Assembly (NCBI RefSeq): GCF_021228295.1
Contig: NZ_JAJQPD010000001.1
Coordinates: forward strand, 372,001 to 436,000
Length of the DNA stretch: 64,000 bases
Source: Agromyces humatus
Lineage (GTDB): Bacteria; Actinomycetota; Actinomycetes; Actinomycetales; Microbacteriaceae
Reading direction: 5' to 3'
Shown: piece after piece, positions 24,661-33,300 of the stretch
Layout of the letters: every line of letters begins with the position of its first letter
Numbering within the stretch: position 1 is the stretch's first letter
Program-made: the position numbers and the translations under genes
The notes under the pieces: model-generated
Database searches by the model: none
The model's input: the letters and a program-made list of their open reading frames with translations, nothing else
Told to the model about the DNA's origin: nothing

Positions 24661-25812
24661 TCAGTCCTGGAAGAACGCCGCCGCGGCCCGCGCCTCGTAG
24701 ACGACCATGTCGAGATCGTCGCCGGTGGCCGTGACGTGGCCGATCTTGCGGCCGGGTCGCGGCGCCTTGCCGTAGTTGTGCACCTTCACGGTCGGATGTC
24801 CCGCCATCGCCTCGGCGTAGCGATCGGTGAGCGACCCCTCGACGGGGCCGCCGAGCACGTTGACCATGACCGACCATTCGCCGTAGCTGCCCGTGCCGCC
24901 GAGCGGCAGGTCGAGCACCGCACGGAGATGCTGTTCGAACTGACCGGTCGTCGACCCGTCCATCGACCAGTGCCCGCTGTTGTGGGGTCGCATGGCGAGT
25001 TCGTTGACGAGGATGCGGTCGTCGGTGGTCTCGAAGAGCTCGACCGCCAGTACCCCGGTGACGCCGAGTCCCTCGGCGATCGTGAGTGCGACATCGGCCG
25101 CGACGTCGGCGAGCTTGCCGGCCGACCGCGGCGCGGGCGCGATGACCTCGCTGCACACGCCGCCGACCTGCAGCGTCTCGACGACCGGCCAGGCGGCGAC
25201 CTCGCCGCTCGGCCGACGCGCGACGAGCTGCGCGAGTTCACGCCGGAAGTCCACGAGCTCCTCGACGAGCAAGGCGCCCGACCGGCCGTCTTCTGCGATC
25301 GTGGCGAACCACTCGGCCACCTCAGCGCCGCTGCGCACCACGCGGACGCCCTTGCCGTCGTACCCGCCGCGCGGGGTCTTCACGACCGCCGCTCCCCCGT
25401 GACCGGCGATGAAGTCGTCGAGCTCGCCGAGCGTCTCGACCCTGGCCCAGTCGGGCACGGGCAGGCCGAGCTCGGAGAGCCGCTCGCGCATGAGCAGCTT
25501 GTCTTGGGCGAAGCGCAGCGCGTCGGGCCCGGGGTGCACGCGCACCCCCGCGTCGACGAGCGCGTGCAGCACGTCCTGCGGCACGTGCTCGTGGTCGAAG
25601 GTGATCACGTCGACACCGCGCGCGAAGTCGAGCACCGTCGCCGTGTCGGTGTAGTCGCCGACCCGGTCGGCAGCGAGCTCGGCCGACATGCCGCCCTGCT
25701 CGGCGAGCACCCGCAGTTCGACCCCGAGCTCGATCGCCGCGGGAATCATCATTCGAGCCAGCTGTCCGCCGCCGATCACACCGACCCGCACCTCAGGTAC
25801 CCCATTCGCCAC
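24661..25812 (-). CDS. purK: N5-carboxyaminoimidazole ribonucleotide synthase
   Basis: 383-aa ATP-grasp enzyme. VGVIGGGQLARMM is the N-terminal PurK signature, VVKTPRGGYDGKGV the ATP-grasp loop and NELAMRPHNSGHWS the metal and substrate region. It carboxylates AIR with bicarbonate and ATP to N5-CAIR. GTG at 25812 is used; GTG at 25791 is an alternative. A TAGACT box lies about 34 nt upstream, so a short leader is likely. The stop is immediately followed by the right repeat array, which separates it from purE. Confidence 0.92.
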   Translation of the reverse strand: MANGVPEVRVGVIGGGQLARMMIPAAIELGVELRVLAEQGGMSAELAADRVGDYTDTATVLDFARGVDVITFDHEHVPQDVLHALVDAGVRVHPGPDALRFAQDKLLMRERLSELGLPVPDWARVETLGELDDFIAGHGGAAVVKTPRGGYDGKGVRVVRSGAEVAEWFATIAEDGRSGALLVEELVDFRRELAQLVARRPSGEVAAWPVVETLQVGGVCSEVIAPAPRSAGKLADVAADVALTIAEGLGVTGVLAVELFETTDDRILVNELAMRPHNSGHWSMDGSTTGQFEQHLRAVLDLPLGGTGSYGEWSVMVNVLGGPVEGSLTDRYAEAMAGHPTVKVHNYGKAPRPGRKIGHVTATGDDLDMVVYEARAAAAFFQD

Positions 25813-25864
25813 CGTTCGGCGCCGAATGCGGCGCCGGATTCAGTCTAGGCCGGGCGGCACGGCA

Positions 25865-25870
25865 TAGGAT
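25865..25870 (+). promoter_or_regulatory. -10 box TAGGAT for the GtrA gene, leaderless arrangement
   Basis: TAGGAT with 6 nt to the GTG start at 25877. The divergent purK promoter box (TAGACT, minus strand) lies about 20 nt to the left. Confidence 0.5.
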
Positions 25871-25876
25871 GTCCCG

Positions 25877-26452
25877 GTGTCCACGACCCTCGCGAGCGTC
25901 GCCTCTCGACTGTGGAACGGCCTGCTCGCATACGCCGTGAAGTTCGGCATCGTGGGGCTCATCGGCCTCGTCATCGACGTGACGCTCTTCAACCTGCTGC
26001 GGCTCGGCGTCTTCGGCGACGACAACTGGGCCCAGTCCGCGATCGGCGCCAAGGTCATCTCGACGAGCGTCGCGATCATCTTCAACTGGCTCGGAAACCG
26101 CTACTGGACCTTCCGGAAGCATCGTCGGCGCAACTACTTCCGCGAGTTCGCCGAGTACGTCATCGTGTCGCTCGGCGGCATGGCGATCGCGCTCATCTGC
26201 CTCTGGGTCAGTCATCACCTGCTCGGATACACGAGCCTCGTCGCCGACAACATCTCGACGAACGTCGTGGGACTCGCGCTCGGCACCGCGTTCCGCTTCG
26301 TGCTGTACCGCTACTGGGTCTTCGGCCACCACCGGGCCGACGGGCTGTCGAACCTCGCGCGCGTCGAAGAGGCGCAGCGCACGCTCTTCGAGGAGCCCGC
26401 CGCCGAACGTCACTCGGCGGCGTCGGTGCCCGGCAGGAACCACGGCGGGTAG
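25877..26452 (+). CDS. GtrA-family membrane protein
   Basis: 191-aa protein with four membrane helices within about residues 18-155 and the GtrA signature (KFGIVGLIGLVIDVTLFNLL, then NYWLGNRYWTF-like FNWLGNRYWTF, and AFRFVLYRYWVF). GtrA proteins are thought to flip polyprenyl-phosphate sugars or assist wall polysaccharide synthesis. GTG at 25877 follows a TAGGAT box by 6 nt. The 3' end overlaps the convergent DarT-like gene by 43 nt, so the two coding regions share bases 26410-26452. Confidence 0.9.
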   Translation: MSTTLASVASRLWNGLLAYAVKFGIVGLIGLVIDVTLFNLLRLGVFGDDNWAQSAIGAKVISTSVAIIFNWLGNRYWTFRKHRRRNYFREFAEYVIVSLGGMAIALICLWVSHHLLGYTSLVADNISTNVVGLALGTAFRFVLYRYWVFGHHRADGLSNLARVEEAQRTLFEEPAAERHSAASVPGRNHGG

Positions 26453-27243
26453 ACCGCGACGCGGGTACGCAGACCCACGGCGCGCAGCGCGTCGCGGACG
26501 CGATCGCGGACCTTCTCGTTCGAGACGGCGATGAGCGAGACCCGTTCGATCGGCAGCGCCTCGCGTACGAGCAACTCCGCCGAGGCGATCGCCGACCCGT
26601 CGTCGTCACGTGCGAGGCGACGGAGCATCCGCTCGATCTCGGGCCATTCGGCCGCGGTGCGGGCACCGGCGACGGCCGCGTCGGCGTCACTGAGCACCAC
26701 CTCGCCGAGCACCTCGGTGCGTGCACCGAGCGCGACGCCGACCGAGCTCACGAAGATGACGTAGTCGGCGGCGGGTCGCTCGACGGCCGCGGCGTCGAGT
26801 CGGGGGTCGGGGGTCGTGGTGCGCACCGCGTCCCAGACGTGGGCGTCGGGAGTGAGCAGGAACGGCACGTAGTCGGCGACGACCGCGTCGGTGCCGCTGA
26901 CCTCCGCCGCCCGGCGGAACTCACGTGCCGCTGGAGCGGCGATGTCGACCTCGGGTCGCGCGCCCGGGTCGGCGGCGTCGGCGAGGAGCGCACCGGACCC
27001 GAGGATCCGGCCGAGGTTGTCGAGGTGGGTGACATGGTAGATGCGCATCGCCTTGGCGTCGATCGCCGCGTCGGCCGAAGGGTGCGGCGCGCCAGGAACC
27101 CGCGCGGCCGGCCGAGCGGCGCGGACACCCGCGCGAGATCCGCGCGGCTTCGGGGCGGCGACGGGTTTCGGCGCCGGCTCCTTGGGCGGGAAGCAGATGG
27201 CGCACATGCCGTCTTCGAAACCGTGGATGCATTCGTCGGCCAA
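26410..27243 (-). CDS. DarT-like (DUF4433) ADP-ribosyltransferase with N-terminal zinc-ribbon-like motif
   Basis: 277-aa protein. The C-terminal two thirds resemble DarT, the toxin that ADP-ribosylates thymidine in single-stranded DNA: RIYHVTHLDNLGRILGSGAL (NAD-site His region), ADYVPFLLTPDAHVW, and SAELLVREALPI, whose Glu (about E223) aligns with the catalytic Glu of DarT. The N-terminus has C-x-H-x6-C-x2-C (residues 5-17), likely a metal site, then a Pro/Ala linker. TTG at 27243 is preferred because GAAGGG lies 6 nt upstream; an upstream TTG at 27288 has no ribosome site. No DarG macrodomain antitoxin is adjacent, so a housekeeping or defence role rather than a classical toxin-antitoxin pair is possible. 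Confidence 0.72.
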   Translation of the reverse strand: MADECIHGFEDGMCAICFPPKEPAPKPVAAPKPRGSRAGVRAARPAARVPGAPHPSADAAIDAKAMRIYHVTHLDNLGRILGSGALLADAADPGARPEVDIAAPAAREFRRAAEVSGTDAVVADYVPFLLTPDAHVWDAVRTTTPDPRLDAAAVERPAADYVIFVSSVGVALGARTEVLGEVVLSDADAAVAGARTAAEWPEIERMLRRLARDDDGSAIASAELLVREALPIERVSLIAVSNEKVRDRVRDALRAVGLRTRVAVYPPWFLPGTDAAE

Positions 27244-27379
27244 GTGGAACCCTTCATCGTGGGACGCGCTCGGGATGCGCGAGCCCAACCCACCACACTA
27301 CGCGCTCAGGCCGGGGGCCCGCTGGGCGTGCGACCCGGCGGATCGGCCCGCCGCTCGGGCCGGGCTGCGACCGCACGCG

Positions 27380-27943
27380 TCAGCGGCGGCCCCATGCGAC
27401 CGTGTCGCCGTCGATGATCTGCTGCGATGCGCGGTGCCGCTCGGTGAACGTGGCGTGCGCGTCTTCGATGAGTTCGTGCAGGGCCGCCTGCACGAGGTCG
27501 GGCTTGGGCACGTCTTTCAGCACCACGGGGCGCTCGCGGCCGATGTCGATGCGCACGTCGCCCGAGCCGAACGCGCCTTGGCCCCACGTGCGCCGCACGG
27601 TCACGTCGTTGGCGCGGTTGTGCAGCACCTCTTCGCGCACGCGCACGAAGATGCCGCTGCGCAGGATGAGCCGGCGCGTGGTGATCGTCGCGCGACGCGT
27701 GAGCCAGGCGAGGAACGGCAGCAGGCAGCCGAGCAGCACCACGAACAACGCCGCACCGACCGCCGTGAGCTGCTGCCACGCCTCGCCGAGGATGCCGACG
27801 GCGTAGGTGGTCGCCCCGGCCACGAGGATGAGCAGCAGTGCGGGCAGGATCAGGACCCGGGCATGACGGCGCACGCGAGCGACGACCCGCTCCGCCGGAT
27901 GCGCGGGCGGCGCGGCCGGGCCGGGCGTCGAGGCACTCGTCAT
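27380..27943 (-). CDS. Membrane PH-domain protein (YdbS/YdbT-like bPH2)
   Basis: 187-aa protein with two hydrophobic segments (about residues 30-48 and 58-80) followed by a bacterial PH-like domain beginning RATITTRRLILRSGIFVR and including NDVTVRRTWGQ. The arrangement of a TM pair then a bPH2 domain is that of YdbS/YdbT-type proteins, whose role is unclear. It follows birA by 7 nt on the same strand and is probably co-transcribed with it. A conserved neighbour of birA in related actinobacteria (from memory). Confidence 0.8.
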   Translation of the reverse strand: MTSASTPGPAAPPAHPAERVVARVRRHARVLILPALLLILVAGATTYAVGILGEAWQQLTAVGAALFVVLLGCLLPFLAWLTRRATITTRRLILRSGIFVRVREEVLHNRANDVTVRRTWGQGAFGSGDVRIDIGRERPVVLKDVPKPDLVQAALHELIEDAHATFTERHRASQQIIDGDTVAWGRR

Positions 27944-27950
27944 ACGCTCA

Positions 27951-28814
27951 TTAATACCTCAGATGGGTCACGTCTCCGGCGGCGACGGCCTGCGGCTCGC
28001 CGTTCTCGCGATCGACGACGATGAGCCGGCCGTCGCGATCGAGTCGCTCGGCACGGCCGAGCAGCTCACGCTCGCCGGGGAGCTCCACGCGCACATCGCT
28101 GCCGAGGGTGCCGCAGAGGGCGCTCACCCGGCGGTCGATCCCGCTCGCGACGGCATCGCCGCCCGCCTCGGCGAAGACGCGGAACAGCTCGAGGAATCCC
28201 GCGAGGTAGTCGGCGAGCACCGCGTCGGCGTCGGGTGCCCGGCCGGTCGCGAGCAGCAGCGAGGTCGACGTGAGGGTCGGCAGGTCGTGCTCGTCGAGCG
28301 TGAGGTTGAGGCCCGCGCCCACCACGACCGCACCGGTCGCCGCCCCCGTCGAGGGGGGCAGCAGCTCGGAGAGGATGCCGCAGATCTTGAAGCCCGAGAC
28401 CAGCACGTCGTTCGGCCACTTGAGCTCGACCTCGAGACCGCCGCTCTCGTCGTCGTCGTCGCGATCGTCGTCGAGTGCGGATGCCGCGTCGACCGCTCGC
28501 CGAACGGCCTCGGTCATGGCGGCACCGGCGATGAGCGGAATCCACCCGTAGGCGTCGGCCGCGAACGGCTCGCCTTCGGGCGACTCGGGGCGCAGCAGCA
28601 GCGAGATCGCGAGGGTCTTGCCCGTCGGCGCGAGCCAGCTGCGACCGAGCCGGCCGCGGCCGTGCGTCTGGTTGTCGGTGACGATGACCGAGCCGTGGGG
28701 CCAGGATGCGGCATCCGCACCGCTCGCCGCCTCGCGCAGTTCGTCGTTCGTCGATCCCGCCTCGGTCAGGAACTCGAAGCGCGGCACCGCCGCGCGCGAT
28801 CGCTGCCATTCCAT
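27951..28814 (-). CDS. birA: Biotin-[acetyl-CoA-carboxylase] ligase
   Basis: 287-aa biotin protein ligase without the N-terminal DNA-binding domain of E. coli Bir[13 protein letters not shown], the biotin loop [38 protein letters not shown] and [11 protein letters not shown] are all present. It should biotinylate the lysine of the acyl-CoA carboxylase alpha subunit encoded at 36215-37984. ATG at 28814 lies 6 nt after a TAGGGT box (leaderless). Divergent from the carboxylase beta subunit gene. An acidic DDDRDDDDE stretch interrupts the domain and is a lineage-specific loop. Confidence 0.92.
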   Translation of the reverse strand: MEWQRSRAAVPRFEFLTEAGSTNDELREAASGADAASWPHGSVIVTDNQTHGRGRLGRSWLAPTGKTLAISLLLRPESPEGEPFAADAYGWIPLIAGAAMTEAVRRAVDAASALDDDRDDDDESGGLEVELKWPNDVLVSGFKICGILSELLPPSTGAATGAVVVGAGLNLTLDEHDLPTLTSTSLLLATGRAPDADAVLADYLAGFLELFRVFAEAGGDAVASGIDRRVSALCGTLGSDVRVELPGERELLGRAERLDRDGRLIVVDRENGEPQAVAAGDVTHLRY

Positions 28815-28820
28815 GGCATC

Positions 28821-28826
28821 ACCCTA
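28821..28826 (-). promoter_or_regulatory. -10 box TAGGGT for birA, leaderless arrangement
   Basis: Minus-strand TAGGGT, 6 nt before the ATG of birA at 28814. Confidence 0.5.
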
Positions 28827-28908
28827 CCCAGCAGGAGCGACAGGACATCACGAATGGCCGGGCCGCCTTTGTGGAATCCCTCAACGAAGCGGGCCGGATC
28901 CTCGCCGG

Positions 28909-28914
28909 TAGAGT
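28909..28914 (+). promoter_or_regulatory. -10 box TAGAGT for the carboxylase beta subunit, leaderless arrangement
   Basis: TAGAGT with 7 nt to GTG at 28922. An in-frame GTG at 28913 overlaps the box and is therefore less likely to be the start. Confidence 0.5.
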
Positions 28915-28921
28915 GAACGGC

Positions 28922-30520
28922 GTGACCGAAGCGACTGACGGCCCCGACCTCTCCACGACCGCCGGCAAACTCGCCGACCTCAAGCTGCGCTACCACGAAG
29001 CGGTGACGGCGAGCGGCGAGGCGGCGATCGAGAAGCAGCACGCCAAGGGCAAGATGACGGCCCGCGAGCGCATCGCCGAGCTGCTCGACCCCGGCTCGTT
29101 CGTCGAGCTCGACGAGTTCGTGCGTCACCGCACGCACGCGTTCGGCATGGAGTCCAAGCGCCCCTACGGCGACGCCGTCGTCACCGGCACCGGCACCATC
29201 CACGGCCGCCAGGTCGCCGTGTACTCGCAGGACTTCACGATCTTCGGCGGGTCGCTCGGCGAGGTCGCGGGCGAGAAGATCATCAAGGTCATGGAGCTCG
29301 CGCTCAAGATCGGCGTGCCGATCATCGGCATCCTCGACTCGGGCGGCGCGCGCATTCAAGAGGGTGTGGTCGCGCTCGGCAAGTACGGCGAGATCTTCCG
29401 CCGCAACACCGCGGCCTCAGGGGTCATCCCGCAGATCTCGATCGTGTGCGGCCCGGCCGCCGGTGGCGCCGTGTACTCCCCCGCGCTCACCGACTTCGTG
29501 ATCATGGTCGACAAGACGAGCCAGATGTTCGTCACCGGCCCCGACGTCATCAAGACCGTCACGGGCGAAGACGTCGGCATGGAGGAGCTCGGCGGGGCGC
29601 TCACCCACAACACGATCTCGGGTGTCGCGCACTACCTCGCGAGCGACGAGTCCGACGCGCTCGATTACGCGCGCACGCTCGTCTCGTTCCTGCCCGACAA
29701 CAACATGACGGATGCCCCGGTGTTCGACTCGGAGGTCGAGCTCGAGATCACCGACGACGACCGTCGACTGAACACGGTCATCCCCGATTCGCCGAACCAG
29801 CCGTACGACATGCACTCGGTCATCGAGGGCATCGTCGACCACGGCGACTTCCTCGAGGTGCAGCCGCTGTTCGCGCCGAACATCGTGGTGGGCTTCGCCC
29901 GCATCGAGGGCCGATCGGTGGGCATCATCGCCAACCAGCCGAGCCAGATGGCCGGCACGCTCAACATCGCCGCCGGCGAGAAGGCGAGCCGGTTCGTGCG
30001 GTTCTGCGACGCGTTCTCGCTGCCGATCCTCACGCTCGTCGACGTGCCCGGCTACCTGCCCGGCACCGACCAGGAATGGACCGGCGTCATCCGCCGCGGC
30101 GCGAAGCTGCTCTACGCATACGCCGAGGCGACCGTGCCGCTCGTCACCGTCATCACCCGCAAGGCCTACGGCGGCGCCTACATCGTGATGGGCTCGAAGC
30201 AGCTGGGCGCCGACATCAACCTCGCGTGGCCGACCGCCGAGATCGCGGTCATGGGCGGCCAGGGTGCGGTGAACATCCTGTACCGCGGTGAGATCAAGCG
30301 CGCCGAAGACGCCGGCGAAGACGTGGCCGCGGTGCGCACGAAGCTCGCGAACGAGTACACCTACAACGTCGCATCGCCGTTCCTCGCGGCGGAACGCGGC
30401 GAGCTCGACGGCGTCATCGAGCCGGCCGCCACCCGCGTGGCCGTGGTCAAGGCGCTGCGCAACCTGCGCACCAAGCGTGCGAGCCTGCCGCAGAAGAAGC
30501 ACGGGAACATCCCGCTTTAA
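28922..30520 (+). CDS. accD: Acyl-CoA carboxylase beta subunit (propionyl/acetyl-CoA carboxyltransferase)
   Basis: 532-aa biotin-dependent carboxyltransferase of the AccD5/PccB type. Both crotonase-like halves are present: [18 protein letters not shown] and [19 protein letters not shown] in the first, [20 protein letters not shown] and [20 protein letters not shown] in the second. It moves the carboxyl group from carboxybiotin to acetyl- or propionyl-CoA for fatty acid synthesis. It works with the epsilon subunit 10 nt downstream and the biotinylated alpha subunit at 36215. The exact acyl specificity is set by one or two active-site residues I did not try to score. Confidence 0.92.
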   Translation: MTEATDGPDLSTTAGKLADLKLRYHEAVTASGEAAIEKQHAKGKMTARERIAELLDPGSFVELDEFVRHRTHAFGMESKRPYGDAVVTGTGTIHGRQVAVYSQDFTIFGGSLGEVAGEKIIKVMELALKIGVPIIGILDSGGARIQEGVVALGKYGEIFRRNTAASGVIPQISIVCGPAAGGAVYSPALTDFVIMVDKTSQMFVTGPDVIKTVTGEDVGMEELGGALTHNTISGVAHYLASDESDALDYARTLVSFLPDNNMTDAPVFDSEVELEITDDDRRLNTVIPDSPNQPYDMHSVIEGIVDHGDFLEVQPLFAPNIVVGFARIEGRSVGIIANQPSQMAGTLNIAAGEKASRFVRFCDAFSLPILTLVDVPGYLPGTDQEWTGVIRRGAKLLYAYAEATVPLVTVITRKAYGGAYIVMGSKQLGADINLAWPTAEIAVMGGQGAVNILYRGEIKRAEDAGEDVAAVRTKLANEYTYNVASPFLAAERGELDGVIEPAATRVAVVKALRNLRTKRASLPQKKHGNIPL

Positions 30521-30530
30521 GGAGCCCGAC

Positions 30531-30782
30531 GTGTCAGACCCGAGCGAGACTCCAGAGCCCGGCGCCGATCAGCGCTCAGCCGACCTGCGCATCATCAGCC
30601 GGAACATCGGCCACGAGGAGGCCGCCGCCGTCACCGCGGTGATCCTCGCGTCCGTCGACGAGGCCGCCGCCGTCGCGGCATCCGTCGATGAACCCGGTCG
30701 CGCCCCGTGGGTGCGCAGCAGCGGCGCGATGCGCCGGCCGATCGAGGTCGGACCCGGTCGCTGGGTGCGCTCCGGTCGCTGA
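30531..30782 (+). CDS. accE: Acyl-CoA carboxylase epsilon subunit
   Basis: 83-aa small protein. The N-terminal part SADLRIISRNIGHEEAAAVT leads into an Ala-rich helix; the C-terminus has APWVRSSGAMRRPIEVGPGRWVR in two parts, matching the W-x6-R-R-x10-W pattern of actinobacterial AccE proteins, which stabilise the alpha-beta complex. GTG at 30531 follows AAGGAG by 6 nt; that site overlaps the TAA of accD (TTTAAGGAG), indicating coupling. A GGGGGAC/GTCCCCC hairpin 25 nt after the stop probably ends the operon. Confidence 0.85.
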   Translation: MSDPSETPEPGADQRSADLRIISRNIGHEEAAAVTAVILASVDEAAAVAASVDEPGRAPWVRSSGAMRRPIEVGPGRWVRSGR

Positions 30783-30807
30783 CCCCCTGTTGCGCACGCC
30801 CGTGCGA

Positions 30808-30827
30808 GGGGGACCCGCGTGTCCCCC
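30808..30827 (+). terminator. Hairpin after accDE
   Basis: GGGGGAC (30808-30814), a 6-nt loop, GTCCCCC (30821-30827). The 7-bp GC stem lacks a U-tract, as is usual in high-GC actinobacteria. Confidence 0.5.
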
Positions 30828-30860
30828 GAAATGCTGACTAGGCGCGCGCGCACCGCGCGC

Positions 30861-30877
30861 TGCATGATGGTCATGCA
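30861..30877. repeat. Short inverted repeat in the accE 3' region
   Basis: TGCATGA-TGG-TCATGCA is a perfect 7-bp inverted repeat with 3-nt loop. It lies in a 224-nt non-coding stretch between convergent genes; no function is evident. Confidence 0.35.
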
Positions 30878-30975
30878 GGCTCCTTGTGAGTCGCCACCGC
30901 CGCCGGTCGGGTACCGGTGGCTGTTGGGGGCGAGCCAAGGCGATATTCGGGTTGTCGCCGTGGCTCGGGCTTGAT

Positions 30976-31002
30976 GGGGGACCGATCGGGGATCGGTCCC
31001 CC
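30976..31002. terminator. Strong bidirectional terminator hairpin
   Basis: GGGGGACCGATC, loop GGG, GATCGGTCCCCC: a perfect 12-bp stem placed just beyond the stop of the leftward membrane-protein gene (31007) and downstream of accDE. It can serve both directions. Confidence 0.75.
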
Positions 31003-31006
31003 TCTC

Positions 31007-32053
31007 TCATTCCCCCGCCTTCGCCGACGTCGCCTCGGCATCGCCGGGTACATGCACGCGCGGGATCTCGAGCCAGAGCTCGACCTCGGCCTCGTCGGTC
31101 TCGGTAGCGTCGTCGGACGGGTCGACCAACCCGACCACGGTGACCGCCGCGGGTGAGGTGGCGGCCGCGGTGCGCGCGATGATGCGGTCCGCGTTCGATG
31201 CCGCGATCGCCTCGGCCAGGTGCGAGAGCACGCGGTCGCGCGCGGCCTCGTCGAGATCGTCGATGCCGCCCTCGTCGAGCAGCGTGACGACGATGCCGCG
31301 CTCACGCGCACGCCGGACCTCGGTGCGAACGCCGTCGGTCAGCAGCATCCGCCCCCTGATCTCGTCGCGGATCGCGGCTTCGAGCGTGCGGCACTCGTCG
31401 CGCTGCGTGTCGGTGAGACGTCCGTCGCGGTCGGCGATGCGGCGCAGCATCGGTGCAGCGAGCCGCTCGGTCTGGTTCAGCCGCATGCGGCCCTCGAACA
31501 GGTGCGCGTCTTGGGCGGCCTGCCACGCGGCAGCCTCGCGCTCCGCCTGCGCGTAGCGACGGGTCTCACGGCCGGCGCTCGTCAGGGCGCTCGTGAGCGT
31601 GTGCGCGATCGCGACCCAGACGATGCTGCCGATCACGCCGAGCACCGCGAGCGCGAGCGGCCCCGCCCACACGACCGTCTGCACGGCGAGCGCGATCACC
31701 CCCACCCACGCCACGAGGAGCTGCCGGCGCGCCGCGGCGATGGTCATGAGGGTGCCCACGGCCGCGGCGTACCAGGTGGCGTACCCGTTGTCGACGTCGG
31801 GATCGAGCTGGCTCGTGACGAGCAGCGGAAGCACGATCGCGACGGCGAGGTCGAACGCGGCGAGCCAGTCGGGCATGCGCACCCGTTTGCCCGGCCAGAG
31901 ACTCAGCACGGTGGCGAGCGTGTAGACGGCGAGCGCTGCCACGGCCGGCCACGGCGAGACCGGGATGTCGAGCGAGTAGATGCCGAGCACGACGTGGTAG
32001 CTCGAGAAGAGCGCACCGAGCAGGAGCAGCAGCCAGCGCGGGATCGTGATCAT
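31007..32053 (-). CDS. Membrane protein of a three-gene signalling cluster, degenerate kinase-like C-terminus
   Basis: 348-aa protein with five or six membrane segments in residues 5-165, a coiled-coil linker (AQAEREAAAWQAAQDAHLFE), and a cytoplasmic domain containing ARERGIVVTLLDEGGIDDLD and RVLSHLAEAIAASNADRI. The order and spacing recall the DHp/HATPase region of NarL-type sensor kinases, but the phosphoacceptor His and N/G boxes are missing, so it may be a catalytically dead partner. Its ATG overlaps the kinase stop (ATGA). Function unknown; it probably tunes the adjacent kinase. Confidence 0.65.
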   Translation of the reverse strand: MITIPRWLLLLLGALFSSYHVVLGIYSLDIPVSPWPAVAALAVYTLATVLSLWPGKRVRMPDWLAAFDLAVAIVLPLLVTSQLDPDVDNGYATWYAAAVGTLMTIAAARRQLLVAWVGVIALAVQTVVWAGPLALAVLGVIGSIVWVAIAHTLTSALTSAGRETRRYAQAEREAAAWQAAQDAHLFEGRMRLNQTERLAAPMLRRIADRDGRLTDTQRDECRTLEAAIRDEIRGRMLLTDGVRTEVRRARERGIVVTLLDEGGIDDLDEAARDRVLSHLAEAIAASNADRIIARTAAATSPAAVTVVGLVDPSDDATETDEAEVELWLEIPRVHVPGDAEATSAKAGE

Positions 32054-33300
32054 GCGTCGTCCCCCGCGCTGCCGGCCGCTCCCACGGGCCAGGCCACCGT
32101 CACGGTGGTGCCTCGACCGGGCTGCGACTCGATGCGCGCGCTGCCGCCCGCGTTCGCCATGCGCTCCTCGATCGAGACGCGCAGCCCGAGGCGTTCTGCC
32201 GGTACCGCCGCGCGATCGAAGCCGACGCCGTCGTCGGAGACCTCGATCACGCACCCGCCGGCTCGCACTCCGCGGACCCGGAGTTCGCGACGAGCCCGTC
32301 GCCCGGGTTCGTCGGCGTGCTGCAGGCTGTTGACCATGGCCTGCACCGAGGCCGTGTAGAGCGCGTCGACGACGTCGACGGGCAATTCGACGCCACCGGC
32401 GTTCACCACTCGCACGATGAACGGCGTGTTGAACGTCGTCAACGCGGCGCGCAGGCGGCGCACGAGCACCGGCAGTCCCACCTGGTCGAGCGCACTCGCG
32501 CCCGTGGCGCCGGCCTCGTCGAGCCGCAGCAGTGCGTCGCGTGCCATGCGCGCGGCGAGCGACTGCTGATCGGAGGTGGTCGCCGCGGCCGCCGAGAGCA
32601 GCGTCGTGAGCACGCTGTCGTGCACGAGCGCGTCGACCTTGACCCGCTCGATCTCGGTGGCGTGCTGCCTGGCGGCCACGTCGTACCGCTCGAGCGCGGC
32701 CTCCTGCGCCGTGTCGACCTCGACGGCGGCCTGCCGCAGCATGATGACGATCGCGAGGACGACCACGCCGAGCACGACCGCGTAGAGCGCGTCGAGCACG
32801 GCGAGCAGCGGATCGGCTTCGCCGCCGGCCGGCGTGAGCCGGATCACGCCGTAGACCGCCGGAACGACCAGGGTGTAGGCAGCCGCCCAGAGCGGCCGAA
32901 GGGCGAGTGCTGCGGCCGTCGTCGCGACGGTGCAGAGGTAGTACAGCCATGGCGGCGAATCGTCGAGGGCCGCCGGGTCGACGACGAGGAACGGCCATGT
33001 GACGAGCGATGCGGCATAGATCGCGGCGAAGCCCAGGCAGGCGACACGCACCGCGACCTTCGTGACGGTCGCCACCGCGAGCGCGACGATCGCCCCGTAG
33101 AGCACTGCCATCAGCGCAGCACCCGAGCCGGGGACGAGGGCGTCGACCTCCTGCAGTGCGAGCGGCACCGTCTGCGCCCCGAACACGAGCCCGAAGAGCC
33201 CGAGCGCCCGCGCGAAGATCGTCTCGACCTGGCCGCTCGTCACGGTGGCTCGGCGCCGCACGATACGCGGCACGAGCCATTCAGCGGCGGGCATCTCCAC
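32050..33300 (-). CDS. Sensor histidine kinase (NarL/LiaS type, HisKA_3-like)
   Basis: 416-aa kinase. Six hydrophobic segments lie between residues about 30 and 190, then DALVHDSVLTTLLSA (phosphoacceptor H227), an N-box VQAMVNSLQHAD and a G-box EVSDDGVGFD, with GRGTTVTVAWP at the end. Starts are GTG at 33300 or ATG at 33294. Its 5' end overlaps the response-regulator gene by 20 nt, and its 3' end is coupled to the degenerate partner. The cognate regulator upstream is frameshifted, so the pathway may be cut or the kinase may signal elsewhere. The stimulus is unknown. Confidence 0.85.
   Translation of the reverse strand: MEMPAAEWLVPRIVRRRATVTSGQVETIFARALGLFGLVFGAQTVPLALQEVDALVPGSGAALMAVLYGAIVALAVATVTKVAVRVACLGFAAIYAASLVTWPFLVVDPAALDDSPPWLYYLCTVATTAAALALRPLWAAAYTLVVPAVYGVIRLTPAGGEADPLLAVLDALYAVVLGVVVLAIVIMLRQAAVEVDTAQEAALERYDVAARQHATEIERVKVDALVHDSVLTTLLSAAAATTSDQQSLAARMARDALLRLDEAGATGASALDQVGLPVLVRRLRAALTTFNTPFIVRVVNAGGVELPVDVVDALYTASVQAMVNSLQHADEPGRRARRELRVRGVRAGGCVIEVSDDGVGFDRAAVPAERLGLRVSIEERMANAGGSARIESQPGRGTTVTVAWPVGAAGSAGDDA

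Noticed and set aside
26410..27943. DarTG toxin-antitoxin pair
   Set aside because: The neighbouring genes are a PH-domain protein and a GtrA protein; neither is a macrodomain antitoxin.
30864..30975. Small plus-strand open frame after accE (about 36 codons)
   Set aside because: It overlaps inverted repeats and a terminator, has no ribosome site and no recognisable product.
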